From assembly GCA_910587085.1 (NCBI GenBank), contig CAJUMC010000005.1:1-64000 (forward strand): DNA of 64,000 bases, in the 5' to 3' direction. Positions within the stretch are counted from its first letter, which is position 1. Each line of letters starts with the position of its first letter. This DNA comes from an uncultured Lachnospiraceae bacterium. GTDB taxonomy: Bacteria > Bacillota > Clostridia > Lachnospirales > Lachnospiraceae. Positions 53,522 through 62,823 of the stretch are shown here, piece by piece. Position numbers and translations under genes: made by a program. The notes beneath the pieces are model-generated. The model saw only the letters and a program-made list of their open reading frames with translations. It did not search any database and was not told the DNA's origin.

Positions 53522-55204
53522 ATGCAATACCGCAGACTAAAAAAACAACTTTGCTGTTTTACGGCCGCTGCCGCAATGCTCGGCCTTGCCGCATGCGGAA
53601 ACGGTTCGGACAGCCCGGACACGCCTTCCCCTACCGCCCCGGCTGAAGGCTCGCAGGCTCCGACTGCAATCACACCGACGGACGGGCCGTCGGACAACGA
53701 GGACAACCAGGACAATCAGGGAGGAAATGACGATATGACAGACGCAGAAAATGCACTTGCCGCTAAATTCGAGGGAATCAAGCTCGCCGAAACCCTGAAG
53801 CGGGATTCGTACAACAACCCGGTAATGACCCAGCGCTTCGGTGCAGATCCATACGCGCTTGTTTACGACGGACGGGTGTATCTCTATATGACGGGCGACA
53901 TTTACGAATATGAGGCCGACGGCACCATTAAAACAAACAGCTACGGAAAGATCCAGGGCATCAACGTGATCTCCTCCTCCGATCTCGTCAACTGGACGGA
54001 TCACGGCACGGTCTACGTTGCCGGCCGCGACGGCTCCGCGACCTGGGCCAACAATTCCTGGGCTCCGGCGGCGGCCTGCAAGGAAATCGACGGAAAAATG
54101 AAATTCTTCCTCTACTTCGCGAACAGCGGCGGCGGCATCGGCGTTTTAAGCGCGGACAGCCCGGTCGGTCCGTTCGTCGATCCGATCAAAAGAGCGCTTG
54201 TTTCCCACTCCACTCCAAACTGCGCCGGCGTAACCTGGATGTTCGATCCGGCCGTGCTTATGGATGATGACGGACGCGCTTATCTGTATTTCGGCGGCGG
54301 CATCCCGAACAATCAGTTTGCGAATCCGGGCACGGCGCGTGCGGTGGAGCTCGGCGAGGATATGGTCAGCATCGTCGGCGCTCCGGTGGCGCTCGATGTC
54401 CCGTATCTGTTTGAGGATTCCGGGATCAATAAAATCGGGGATACATATTATTATTCATACTGCACAAACTGGAATGTGGACGAGGAGGGCGCACAGAAAT
54501 ACGGCATACGCAACGCGCATATCGCCTACATGACAAGCGACAGCCCGCTCGGACCGTTCACCTTCCAGGGCTCCATCCTCAAAAACCCGGGCGATTTCTT
54601 CGGATGCTACGGAAATAACCATCACTGCATGTTTGAGTTTAACGGAAACTGGTACATCGCTTACCACACACAGGTGCTTGAGCGGACGATCGGCATTGAC
54701 AAGGGCTACCGCTGCACGCATATCGACGCGGTTACGGTCAACGAGGACGGCACGATCGCTCCGATTATGGCGACAAAGCCGGGCGTGGGCGGCGACGGCT
54801 ATCTGAATCCGTTTGAGAAGACGGAGGCGGAAACCATCCATAACATGGCGGGCCTGAACACAACGCAGTACGGCGCCCAGAGCACCTATTACGGCTCCGG
54901 CAACATGATTCTGAACGAAATTCATACCGGCGACTGGCTTATGGTTTCCGGCGCGGATTTCGGCGAGGGGGCAAAATCCTTTACGGCCAGCGTGCATGCC
55001 GACGAAGGCGCCTATGGAATTATCAAGGTATGTCTGGACAAGGCCGACGGCGATGCCATTGCTTATCTTGAGGTCAGCCCGGACGGCTCCGCAGAATTCC
55101 GGGAGGAAACCTGCGAGCTGATCGCGGAAGCTTCCGGCCAGCATAAGCTGTATTTTGTATTTTATGGAGAGGGCTATACGGTGGATTACTGGTTCTTCCA
55201 GTAA
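53522..55204 (+). CDS. Secreted GH43 glycosidase, lipoprotein
   Basis: A 560-residue surface enzyme. A lipoprotein signal ends in LGLAAC (lipobox, Cys near residue 26), followed by a Pro/Thr/Asp-rich linker to about 75. The GH43 five-bladed propeller begins MTQRFGADPYALVYDGRVYL, where the Asp after Ala is the catalytic base position, and MFDPAVLMDDDGRAYLYFGG holds the second acidic residue. After about residue 430 a CBM6-like beta-sandwich follows (LMVSGADFGEGAKSFTASV). Likely substrates are arabinoxylan or arabinan side chains, released outside the cell. No good ribosome site beyond GGAGG at the usual distance was needed to choose the ATG (GGAGGACATC). Confidence 0.88.
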   Translation: MQYRRLKKQLCCFTAAAAMLGLAACGNGSDSPDTPSPTAPAEGSQAPTAITPTDGPSDNEDNQDNQGGNDDMTDAENALAAKFEGIKLAETLKRDSYNNPVMTQRFGADPYALVYDGRVYLYMTGDIYEYEADGTIKTNSYGKIQGINVISSSDLVNWTDHGTVYVAGRDGSATWANNSWAPAAACKEIDGKMKFFLYFANSGGGIGVLSADSPVGPFVDPIKRALVSHSTPNCAGVTWMFDPAVLMDDDGRAYLYFGGGIPNNQFANPGTARAVELGEDMVSIVGAPVALDVPYLFEDSGINKIGDTYYYSYCTNWNVDEEGAQKYGIRNAHIAYMTSDSPLGPFTFQGSILKNPGDFFGCYGNNHHCMFEFNGNWYIAYHTQVLERTIGIDKGYRCTHIDAVTVNEDGTIAPIMATKPGVGGDGYLNPFEKTEAETIHNMAGLNTTQYGAQSTYYGSGNMILNEIHTGDWLMVSGADFGEGAKSFTASVHADEGAYGIIKVCLDKADGDAIAYLEVSPDGSAEFREETCELIAEASGQHKLYFVFYGEGYTVDYWFFQ

Positions 55205-55381
55205 GCTGCCGAAGACGTTTCGGAAAAACCGCCCATGCAGAGAGGCGGTATACCGATACAGATAAAACAGAGGTTTCCATTACCGGAAAATTGTCTGCGC
55301 AGAGAGACGACATCCTGGGACTGCGTTCCCGGAAAGCTTTCTGCGCAGACGGCATTCCCACACATTATCAGGAGAACGGCT

Positions 55382-56995
55382 ATGGCATACAATCCAATTC
55401 TGAAGCTTGATTATCCCGACCCGGACGTGATCCGCGCCGAGGATACCTATTATATGATCAGCACGACAATGCATTTCATGCCGGGCGGGGTGATCCTGCG
55501 ATCCTACGATCTGGTACACTGGGAGATTGCATCCTACCTGTACGATATTCTCGAGGACACGCCGGCCGCAAGGCTTGAGGACGGACAAAATATCTACGGA
55601 AAGGGCATGTGGGCGGCATCTCTGCGCTACCACGAAGGCACCTTTTACGCCTGCTTTGTCGCAAACGATACCGGAAAAACCTATCTGTACCGCTCTGAGA
55701 ACATAGAAGGGCCGTGGAGAAAATCATGTATCGAGGGCTTCTACCACGACTGCTCCCTGCTCTTCGACGACGGGCGCGTCTACATCGCCTACGGCAATAC
55801 GGATATCTGGCTGACGGAGCTCGACAGCGAACTGACCGGGCCGAAGCCGGGCGGGCTGCACCGGCTTCTCGTTTCGGACAACCGCAACCGCGTCGGTCTC
55901 GGCTATGAGGGAGCCCATCTGTACAAAATTAACGGGAAATACTATCTCTTTTTGATTCACTGGCCGAACCACGGCACACGCAGGCGCACAGAGGCCTGCT
56001 TTATTTCCGATTCCCTGACCGACACTTTTATCGGAAGGGATATTATGGATGATGATATGGGATATTTCAATGCAGGCGTCGCACAGGGCGGTGTTGTCGA
56101 CACTCCGGACGGCCAGTGGTATGCTATGCTGTTTCAGGATTACGGCGCACTCGGGCGCATCCCGGTGCTTGTTCCGGTTGATTTCGATGATTCCTTCCCG
56201 GTTCTGGGCAACGGCGGCAAAGTGCCGCGCAAACTCAAACTTCCGAGCACACGGCCGGGATACCTCTATGCGCCGCTTTACGGCAGCGACGATTTCCGCT
56301 GTCCGCCGGAGGCGGACGGCAGGGCTAAGCTTAAGTCCTTCTGGCAGTGGAATCATATTCCGAACCCTGCCCTCTGGTCCATCACCCGGAAAACAGACGG
56401 CGCAGGTTCCGAAGGCGGCTGCTATACCATTACATCCGGCCAGCTTGCCTCCAATGTCACACAGGCAGTCAACACGCTGACCCAGCGGCTTGTGGGCCCG
56501 CACAGCCTCGTTACCGTAACGCTGGACGGCAGCGGCCTGAATGACGGGGACGTCGCCGGTCTGGTGGCGCTTCAGGGCTGTTACGCACTGGTCGGGCTGA
56601 CGCGCGAAAACGGCCGGTACTATGTGGTTATGATGGAGCGCAATCCCGAGGAGGAACCGCTGCTGCGCGGTGTGAAGCCGAACTACGACGGCATTGTGAC
56701 GGCGCGCGAGGAGGTGGATTCGCCGGTTGTCACGCTCCGCATGGATGCCTGCTTTGAAAACCGCCGGGATGAGGCAAGCTTCTTTTACACAGAAGAGACC
56801 TGCTCCGCAGAACCGGAGAAGTCGCTGTCCGGCGGTACGGTCCCGGTATTCCGGCCGATCGGCGAGGCGCATCAGCTCTATTTCCGGCTTGACCATTTTA
56901 CCGGATGCCGGGCCGGACTGTTTCTGTACTCCACTGCCGTTACGGGCGGCAGCGCAGCATTTTCTGATTTTCGTTTTGAGGCGGCGAGGGAATAA
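55382..56995 (+). CDS. GH43 beta-xylosidase/arabinofuranosidase, intracellular
   Basis: A 537-residue enzyme without signal peptide, hence cytoplasmic. The start reads YNPILKLDYPDPDVIRAEDT, with the catalytic base in YPDPDV; FYHDCSLLFDDGRVYIAYG holds the second Asp and GYEGAHLYKINGKYYLF the general acid Glu. From about residue 320 a C-terminal beta-sandwich follows, as in bacterial beta-xylosidases that cleave imported xylo-oligosaccharides. AGGAG is 7 nt before the ATG. It is 177 nt downstream of the secreted GH43 gene, and the two probably act in series. Confidence 0.9.
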   Translation: MAYNPILKLDYPDPDVIRAEDTYYMISTTMHFMPGGVILRSYDLVHWEIASYLYDILEDTPAARLEDGQNIYGKGMWAASLRYHEGTFYACFVANDTGKTYLYRSENIEGPWRKSCIEGFYHDCSLLFDDGRVYIAYGNTDIWLTELDSELTGPKPGGLHRLLVSDNRNRVGLGYEGAHLYKINGKYYLFLIHWPNHGTRRRTEACFISDSLTDTFIGRDIMDDDMGYFNAGVAQGGVVDTPDGQWYAMLFQDYGALGRIPVLVPVDFDDSFPVLGNGGKVPRKLKLPSTRPGYLYAPLYGSDDFRCPPEADGRAKLKSFWQWNHIPNPALWSITRKTDGAGSEGGCYTITSGQLASNVTQAVNTLTQRLVGPHSLVTVTLDGSGLNDGDVAGLVALQGCYALVGLTRENGRYYVVMMERNPEEEPLLRGVKPNYDGIVTAREEVDSPVVTLRMDACFENRRDEASFFYTEETCSAEPEKSLSGGTVPVFRPIGEAHQLYFRLDHFTGCRAGLFLYSTAVTGGSAAFSDFRFEAARE

Positions 56996-57056
56996 TATCC
57001 CCGCCGCTTCCGGCATATACTGAACGGAAAAACGAATTGCGGGGCATGTACCATAT

Positions 57057-58700
57057 ATGACGCATCCAGTTCAGAAAGCCGGCAGGCTGTTAAAAAACAA
57101 TATGATTGCAGGTACCCTTCTTCTGACCTGCGCGGGACTGATTACCCGCATCATCGGATTTTTCTACCGGATATTCCTTTCCAACGCGCTTGGGGCGAGA
57201 CTGCTTGGAATTTACCAGCTGATTTTCCCCGTCTACGGAATATGCTTTACCGTCTTCGCTTCCGGAATCCAGACCGCGATTTCCAAGGAGGTTGCGGAGA
57301 AGCAGGCAATGCGCGATACGCGCGGAACCGGGCGCTTTCTGCTTACGGGGACGCTGCTTTCCGTCGCGCTGGCTCTGCTGCTCTCCGTACTGCTCTTTTT
57401 TTCCTGTCATCTCACTGCCGATCTTCTCCTGCATGAGCCGGAGTGCGCCGAAAGCCTGCGCCTGCTGTCCGTCGCCTTTCCGCTGTGCGGCATAACTTCC
57501 TGCATCAGCGGCTACTGCTACGGCAGAAAGCGTTCCTTTGTTCCGGCAACCTCCCAGCTTGCGGAGCAGATTGTGCGCGTGATTTTCCTGATGCTCGTCT
57601 CCTCCTCCGTTCCGGTCACCTGCGAGCTTGCAATTATCGCCCTGCTGGCCGGCGAGCTCTCCTCCTGCGTCTATTCCTCCCTCGGGCTGCTCCTTATGCG
57701 CCGGAAGGAAAAAAGATGCGCCCTGCGGATGAACAGACAGGGCACGCACAGCGCCGGAAAAAACAGGCAGCCGGCGGAAACCGACCGGAAAGACGGTCAA
57801 ACCGGGCAGAGTGCCCGCACCGCCCGCGGCGCCAAGCCGCGCTCCGATCTGAGAAGGCTTCTGAAAACAAGTGTTCCGCTTACGACCAACCGCCTGTTTA
57901 TCAATATTCTACATAGCTTTGAAGCCTTCCTTGTACCGCTTACCCTGCGGCGATACGGCATGAGCCGTGACGAAGCTCTGAGTATTTTCGGCATTCTGAG
58001 CGGCATGACCATGTCCTTTCTGATGTTTCCGGGCACGCTGACAAACTCTCTCTCCGTGCTGCTGCTGCCCGCTGTATCCGAGGCGAGCGCCCGGGATAAC
58101 AGAAGAGGACTTGCCCGGTCGATATCCTTATCCGTCAAATACAGCGTTCTGCTCGGCGTATTCGCCGGCTTTACCTTCTTCTTTTTCGGAGAAGAACTGG
58201 GCGTTGTTGTATTTCACGAGGAAAAGGCCGGCATTTATCTTGCCTGCCTTTCCTTTCTGTGCCCGATTCTCTATGTTTCGACAACCCTGTCCAGCATTCT
58301 GAACGGACTTGACAAAATGAACCTGACTTTCCTTTCCTCCGTGCTCGGGCTTACCCTGCGTGTCATTCTGTTCGGCGCGCTGATCCCCCGTCTGTCCGTC
58401 TACGGCTATTTTGTGAGCCTGCTTGTCAGTCAGCTTCTTATGACACTGTTCGACCTTATTCTGATTCGGCGCCTGGTGTCCTTTTCCTTTGACGCTGTCA
58501 ATACGATTGTCAAGCCGTCGATCGTCCTGCTGGCCGCCGCCTCCTTTTTCTTCCGCATGTACGAATTTCTTGCCGTGCAGACCTCCCTCCCCCGTCTGCT
58601 TCTGCTCGGCGCATGCGGAGCCGTAATGACCATCTGCTCGCTTGGACTTTTTGCCGCCACCGGGATCTTCCGGCGGGAAGAGTTCGGCGCGGGCATATAA
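57057..58700 (+). CDS. spoVB: SpoVB/MurJ-type polysaccharide flippase
   Basis: A 547-residue membrane protein of the MVF/MATE-like flippase superfamily with 12-14 spans. The N-terminal AGTLLLTCAGLITRIIGFFY and NALGARLLGIYQLIFPVYG are typical of SpoVB, which moves lipid-linked peptidoglycan precursors for spore cortex. A hydrophilic cytoplasmic loop of about 55 residues rich in Gln, Arg and Thr (near 225-270) splits the two halves. Start is the ATG at 57057 with GGGG upstream. It is 60 nt after the GH43 gene but functionally unrelated to it. Confidence 0.88.
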   Translation: MTHPVQKAGRLLKNNMIAGTLLLTCAGLITRIIGFFYRIFLSNALGARLLGIYQLIFPVYGICFTVFASGIQTAISKEVAEKQAMRDTRGTGRFLLTGTLLSVALALLLSVLLFFSCHLTADLLLHEPECAESLRLLSVAFPLCGITSCISGYCYGRKRSFVPATSQLAEQIVRVIFLMLVSSSVPVTCELAIIALLAGELSSCVYSSLGLLLMRRKEKRCALRMNRQGTHSAGKNRQPAETDRKDGQTGQSARTARGAKPRSDLRRLLKTSVPLTTNRLFINILHSFEAFLVPLTLRRYGMSRDEALSIFGILSGMTMSFLMFPGTLTNSLSVLLLPAVSEASARDNRRGLARSISLSVKYSVLLGVFAGFTFFFFGEELGVVVFHEEKAGIYLACLSFLCPILYVSTTLSSILNGLDKMNLTFLSSVLGLTLRVILFGALIPRLSVYGYFVSLLVSQLLMTLFDLILIRRLVSFSFDAVNTIVKPSIVLLAAASFFFRMYEFLAVQTSLPRLLLLGACGAVMTICSLGLFAATGIFRREEFGAGI

Positions 58701-58745
58701 GGGAATCTCTCTTCCGGTCCGTTTCCCTTTCTGCTCTCCCGCCGC

Positions 58746-59795
58746 TCACTCGTCCGCACGCCATCTTCTCTCCCGCTTGCCGTATTTTCCGGGCCGCTCG
58801 AGCCTTTTCAGTCGATGAAGCTCCCGCCCCCGCGCCCTCTTCTCCTCCGTCAGCAGTGAAGTGTATTCCTCATACTGTTTCGGATCAAGCCTGCCGCTTT
58901 CGATTGCCTCCCGCACTGCACAGCCCGGCTCGGTTCTGTGTGTACAGTTTCCGAAGCGGCACGCAGCGGTCAGCTGCTCAATTTTTCCGAATACTCCGGA
59001 AAGCTCTCCCTCCTCCCGGCTCATCATAATTTTCCGCATCCCGGGCGTATCCATCAGCATCGCCCCGTTTGGGAGGAAAAAGCACTGTCTTCTCGTTGTC
59101 GTATGCCTTCCCTGGGAATCTGCCTCCCGGATGTCCCCGGTTTTCATAACTTCCTCCCCCATCAGAGCATTGATCAGGGAGGATTTTCCGACACCGGAAG
59201 AGCCGAGAAATACTGCTTTTTTTCCCGGCGTCAGAAGCGCTTTGAGTTCCTTCAGCCCGATTTCAGCCAAGGTGCTGACCGGAATTACCGGCAGGGAGGG
59301 CGCCAGCTCTTCCGCTCTTCTCTGATAATCGGCAAGCTCCTCCCTGCCGACCAGATCCGCTTTGGATAGCAGGAGAACGGTCGTTCCACCTGCCTTCGCC
59401 GCAGCAGCCAGATAGCGCGTCAGCTTTCCCAGATGGAAATCCCGGTTCAGCGACATCACAAGAAGCACATAGTCGAAATTGGCGGCCACAGCCTGATCCG
59501 GCAGGCCCATTGTCGGATTGGCCCGCAGGAAGCACGATCTGCGGGGAAGCGTTTCCAGAATTATGCTGTCCCCCGCTGCATTCTTTTCAAAGATCACCTC
59601 ATCGCCGACGGTCGGAAACAGTGCCTGAGCGCTTCGGTAGTAAGCAGACGGCTTCAGCACGGCAAAATACCGTTTGTTGAATTTTGGTATGTCTGCTGAA
59701 ATTTCAAGCTCCAGCAGCTCATAGCGATCTCGGTGTAAAGAAATCACCATTCCTTTTCCTGTATTTTCTGAATTATTTTTGTTTGCAATCTCCAT
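58746..59795 (-). CDS. rsgA: Ribosome small subunit-dependent GTPase A
   Basis: A 349-residue circularly permuted GTPase that helps mature the 30S subunit. The N-terminal OB fold leads to the permuted motifs: LLLSKADLV (G4), then FLGSSGVGKSSLINAL (G1), a RHTTTRRQ switch and LMDTPGMRK (G3). The C-terminal zinc knuckle is present (CRFGNCTHRTEPGCAV). The ATG at 59795 has AAGGGAA upstream. It is convergent with spoVB. Upstream, 59796-60040 is AT-rich with no feature except a small AGAAAAA/TTTTTCT hairpin near 59943. Confidence 0.93.
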   Translation of the reverse strand: MEIANKNNSENTGKGMVISLHRDRYELLELEISADIPKFNKRYFAVLKPSAYYRSAQALFPTVGDEVIFEKNAAGDSIILETLPRRSCFLRANPTMGLPDQAVAANFDYVLLVMSLNRDFHLGKLTRYLAAAAKAGGTTVLLLSKADLVGREELADYQRRAEELAPSLPVIPVSTLAEIGLKELKALLTPGKKAVFLGSSGVGKSSLINALMGEEVMKTGDIREADSQGRHTTTRRQCFFLPNGAMLMDTPGMRKIMMSREEGELSGVFGKIEQLTAACRFGNCTHRTEPGCAVREAIESGRLDPKQYEEYTSLLTEEKRARGRELHRLKRLERPGKYGKRERRWRADE

Positions 59796-60040
59796 ATATT
59801 CCCTTTCTTTTTCTGTTTTTGTTTCCGCAGTCATTGCTCATACGGCGGGGCCGGCTTTCCTGCTCAGCAATCTGCGCAGACATCCCTTAATGGAATGTAT
59901 TTTGCATTCATAATCAATTTAATAGGTCTAGCTTCATTATTAAGAAAAAGCTATTTTTCTGAATAAATTATTATAGATTATATTTTACAGTCTAAAACAT
60001 ACTGTTTTTTCTATAATCATCTGCAATTGGCACAAATCTG

Positions 60041-60290
60041 CGGAAGGCAGCTGAAGTTAGCTGAAAATTCCTGAAGTCAACTAGAATTAGCGGAAATCAG
60101 CGGAAGTTAACTGAATTGGCTCAAATAAGCTGATTCAACCAATATCAGCGGCAGCCGGCCAAAGTTAGCTGAATTGACTCAAATCGGCAGCGGCCAGCTA
60201 AAATCAGCTGAGGTCAACCCAAAATAAGCGGAAATTAGTCGAAGTCAGCCGAAATCGACGGAACCCGGCCGAAATCAGCAAAATTTCATA
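60041..60290. repeat. Array of degenerate 10-bp repeats
   Basis: About 25 head-to-tail degenerate copies of a 10-bp motif close to CTGAAATCAG or CGGAAATTAG, with period 10 and occasional one-base phase slips. The region is non-coding in all frames. A 10-bp period matches one helical turn, so the copies would face one side of the DNA. Confidence 0.7.
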
Positions 60291-60410
60291 ACCGAGCTAT
60301 TTTTCGCTTATCGTTTCATAAATCTTTACAGCTTTAGGAATAATCGGGAAGGATTGATTCGGAAAAATCCGGAATATTCTATAAGACAAGTTCACTGAAA
60401 ATTGCGGAAA

Positions 60411-60451
60411 ATGCCGCGGTAAAAGGAGCTTCTCCTTTGTCACCGCGGCAT
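60411..60451 (-). terminator. Strong two-tier hairpin
   Basis: ATGCCGCGGT (60411-60420) pairs with ACCGCGGCAT (60442-60451); inside it AAAGGAG pairs with CTCCTTT. On the minus strand TTTTCC follows, so it ends the transcript that begins at the 60711-60739 promoter. Confidence 0.7.
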
Positions 60452-60585
60452 GTCGCTTTATGGTCTGTTTCAATTATTTACCAATCTGCAGATTTATCTG
60501 TCAACATTTTATTATCTTAAATGCCAAATCTAACACAATAAAGTTAATAAACAGACAAATCTGCTGCTATTCCTCTGATCCCCTG

Positions 60586-60657
60586 TCAAACAGGCAGTTC
60601 CCGCTGGCCCCTGTATTCAATTTCCTGTGTCTTAACCGCATTTTCTAATTTTCTCAT
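60586..60657 (-). CDS. Candidate 23-residue peptide
   Basis: An open frame of 23 codons plus TGA. The peptide begins MRKLENAVKTQEIEY and ends RGQRELPV; it is charged, has no cysteine and no leader-type hydrophobic stretch. AAAGGAG lies 11 nt upstream, and a perfect consensus promoter and a strong hairpin bracket the unit. It could be a signalling peptide, a RiPP precursor without its enzymes nearby, or a leader peptide inside a regulatory RNA. Downstream, arms near 60489 and 60551 (GCAGATTT and AAATCTGC) can pair. I do not recognise a family. Confidence 0.45.
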   Translation of the reverse strand: MRKLENAVKTQEIEYRGQRELPV

Positions 60658-60710
60658 AGATTTACCAGCTCCTTTCGGGTAATACAGCTCTGCCGACAGC
60701 TACAGGCATT

Positions 60711-60739
60711 ATTATAATGTAATCCGCTGAAATTGTCAA
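60711..60739 (-). promoter_or_regulatory. Perfect consensus sigma-A promoter
   Basis: On the minus strand TTGACA (60734-60739) and TATAAT (60711-60716) are exactly 17 bp apart, the best promoter in the window. Transcription should start near 60704 and run toward the 23-codon frame and the 60411-60451 hairpin. Confidence 0.85.
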
Positions 60740-60802
60740 CGCGCAATTCTTTTTCGGTTCGGTTTATACACTGTCCAAACATGCTTCTCGTTAAAATTGA
60801 AT

Positions 60803-61663
60803 TTACTGTCCGTCCGATGCAAAAAAGATCTGCAGCGCATGATAAAGATGCAGCTGCCATGCCTTCATATCGTGAACACCGCCGGGTATGGTGAAAAAGT
60901 CATAATTCTTTCCCGGAACAAGCTGCGGGCATACAGGCACAGTCCTTTCCATAATATCCCAGTGCTCCGCATAAGCCACATCCTTATCGCCATTGCAGCA
61001 GAAGAGATAATCCAGCGCTAGCCCTCTGCTTTCGGCCTCCGCCAGCGTTTTCTGAATGCGCTCCACCTCTCTGTCGCGGTTGCCGTTCGGACCGCAGCAG
61101 CCGGAGAACGGACCGTACCAGGAAAACAGATCAAAATTATTATACAGCGCGGCGCGGTAGGTTGTCATGGAGCCCAGCGAAAGACCGGCAAAAGCACGAT
61201 GTCTCCGTGTTTGGATCAGATTTTGTTCGGAGACGTCGCCGTCCGTATATGTGGAAAATTCGGACTCCACGGCAGGAATCAGATCACGGCGCAGCTCATA
61301 GCAGAAATGCTCTGTTACATATTCTGCATCCCGGTCTGTTTCATCCCCGCGGTAATATGTAGGCGCAGCTATAATGCAAGGCTGGCAGATCTTCCGCTCC
61401 ATCATATTGTCCAGCATAACTACGGTGTCCGGAAACATTTTAAACCACCAGTCCTCATTTACCCCGCCGCCATGCAGCAGATACAATACATTGTACTTTT
61501 GGCCGGCGCTGTAGCCGTGCGGGAGGTACACCCATGCGCCCTTGTGCAGAGGCCGGCCGGCATCCCCATCATAGGTATTGGTGTCGTAATCCAATCTTCT
61601 TACCTCACCGCGCTTTTCGGTTTCCTGCATCATTTCTGCAGGCAGCTCATAAACATATTTCAT
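60803..61663 (-). CDS. Alpha/beta-hydrolase esterase (CE1-like)
   Basis: A 286-residue serine esterase of the esterase D/feruloyl esterase type (CE1). NVLYLLHGGGVNEDWWF forms the oxyanion-hole strand, FAGLSLGSMTTYRAAL holds the nucleophile Ser (near 160), and GGVHDMKAWQLHL near the end supplies the catalytic His. No signal peptide is visible. CE1 enzymes remove ferulate or acetyl groups from xylan, which would fit the GH43 genes 4 kb away; that link is an inference. GGAAGGAA precedes the ATG at 61663. The promoter of the small-peptide unit lies beyond its stop codon. Confidence 0.85.
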   Translation of the reverse strand: MKYVYELPAEMMQETEKRGEVRRLDYDTNTYDGDAGRPLHKGAWVYLPHGYSAGQKYNVLYLLHGGGVNEDWWFKMFPDTVVMLDNMMERKICQPCIIAAPTYYRGDETDRDAEYVTEHFCYELRRDLIPAVESEFSTYTDGDVSEQNLIQTRRHRAFAGLSLGSMTTYRAALYNNFDLFSWYGPFSGCCGPNGNRDREVERIQKTLAEAESRGLALDYLFCCNGDKDVAYAEHWDIMERTVPVCPQLVPGKNYDFFTIPGGVHDMKAWQLHLYHALQIFFASDGQ

Positions 61664-62046
61664 AAAAAATTCCTTCCTTTCCATACTGGTCAGCAATGTA
61701 TCGTTATTCTTTCATAATTATATCAGATTTCCTTTCTGCCGGCGAATAAAATTTTTAATTTTTTAATGATTCTTCCATATTTTCTGTCTTTTCAATTTAC
61801 CGCTGTACAAGTACAATTTTATCGTAATTTAGCTTCCGCTTCCGGCAGCTTCTTCCCCTGCGGGATGTTCTGCCCTCCCGTTGTTCCCCCCTTTATTTTT
61901 ATCTTTTATTAAAGAACGTTTGCCCGAGCGTATGATTTGCGTACTTCGGCCAGCCCGACATTTTCCCTTTCTTTTATATTTATCGGATTTTTACGCATTT
62001 AAGAAAGTATTTATGCCTTATTCACAACTTGCTCACAATTCCCCTT

Positions 62047-62240
62047 TATAATAAAGCCATACCAATCAGGAGTGAGCAAAAAAAATGAAAAGGGAGCCTT
62101 CGGTTCTCACAATAAAATAAAGCGCGCATGACTGCTCGCTCCGCCTAACAATTATCCAATTTTCGATAGATACTTTTTCCCACTACAACCCTTCTAAAGG
62201 AAAGAAGCTGCCGCAAGGCAGCTTCTTTCCTTTTCTTTCT
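62047..62240 (+). ncRNA. Probable structured small RNA
   Basis: A TATAAT at 62047-62052 and an intrinsic terminator at 62196-62233 delimit about 180 nt. GGAGTGAGCA (62069-62078) can pair with TGCTCGCTCC (62133-62142) and encloses a second stem (GGGAGCC/GGTTCTC, 62092-62108). An 11-codon frame (ATG at 62085, MKREPSVLTIK) overlaps it, with AGGAG upstream, so a leader peptide is possible. The preceding 61664-62046 is AT- and T-rich with nothing recognisable. I cannot assign a known RNA family. Confidence 0.45.
62196..62233 (+). terminator. Intrinsic terminator
   Basis: A perfect 17-bp stem (AAAGGAAAGAAGCTGCC and its complement) around a GCAA loop, followed by TTCTTTCT on the plus strand. It lies 66 nt beyond the greA stop and could also end that minus-strand transcript. 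Confidence 0.9.
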
Positions 62241-62299
62241 GTTTTTCCAGCTTATCTTCTGTACTTCCCGTTTTCCGTCCGTCGGCGCACGCCCCGCGC

Positions 62300-62803
62300 C
62301 TAAAAGCTTCTCAGCTTATCCGTACCGTCGTCATGCGTTTTTACAATATTCTGAATTACAACATAATAGCCCGAGGTTTCATTAATCTTTACATATACGC
62401 GATCTCCCTTTTTCTTCCCGAACACTGCCCTGCCGATCGGAGATTCAATGCTGACCGAACCGTTCAGCGTGTCCCCGCGCACGGTCGTCACAATACGGAA
62501 GGTCTCAACCTCGTCATCATCCTCAAAATAAAGCTCGACTGTATTGTACAGTCCTACTTCGTCCTCCCCCGAGGTATCCTCGATAACCTTTGCCGTTTTA
62601 ATCATACGCTCCAGATAGCGGATACGGCTCTCGTTCTTGTTTTTGTCCCGTTTTGCAGCATAATATTCAAAATTTTCACTTAAATCCCCCTGTGCACGGG
62701 CCTCCTTAACCGCTTCAATTGTCTCTTTGCGGACAATGAGCTTACGGTATTCAATTTCCTCCTCCATTTTTTTGATATCACCCCTGGTCAACTGATTGTG
62801 CAT
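62300..62803 (-). CDS. greA: Transcription elongation factor GreA
   Basis: A 167-residue GreA-type factor that rescues backtracked RNA polymerase by stimulating transcript cleavage. The N-terminal coiled coil carries the acidic tip region ARAQGDLSENFEYYAAKRDK (near 40), and the C-terminal FKBP-like domain is present (VELYFEDDDEVETFRIV, SIESPIGRAVFGKKKGD). The ATG at 62803 is chosen because GGGGG is 8 nt upstream; an ATG at 62809 is an alternative with too short a spacing. It is just downstream of the GNAT gene. Confidence 0.92.
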   Translation of the reverse strand: MHNQLTRGDIKKMEEEIEYRKLIVRKETIEAVKEARAQGDLSENFEYYAAKRDKNKNESRIRYLERMIKTAKVIEDTSGEDEVGLYNTVELYFEDDDEVETFRIVTTVRGDTLNGSVSIESPIGRAVFGKKKGDRVYVKINETSGYYVVIQNIVKTHDDGTDKLRSF

Positions 62804-62823
62804 TGCCATATCCCCCTTTATGA

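Noticed and set aside
60654..60860. 68-codon frame upstream of the small peptide
   Set aside because: It spans a perfect promoter and the esterase 3' end, and has no ribosome site; the promoter explains the sequence better.
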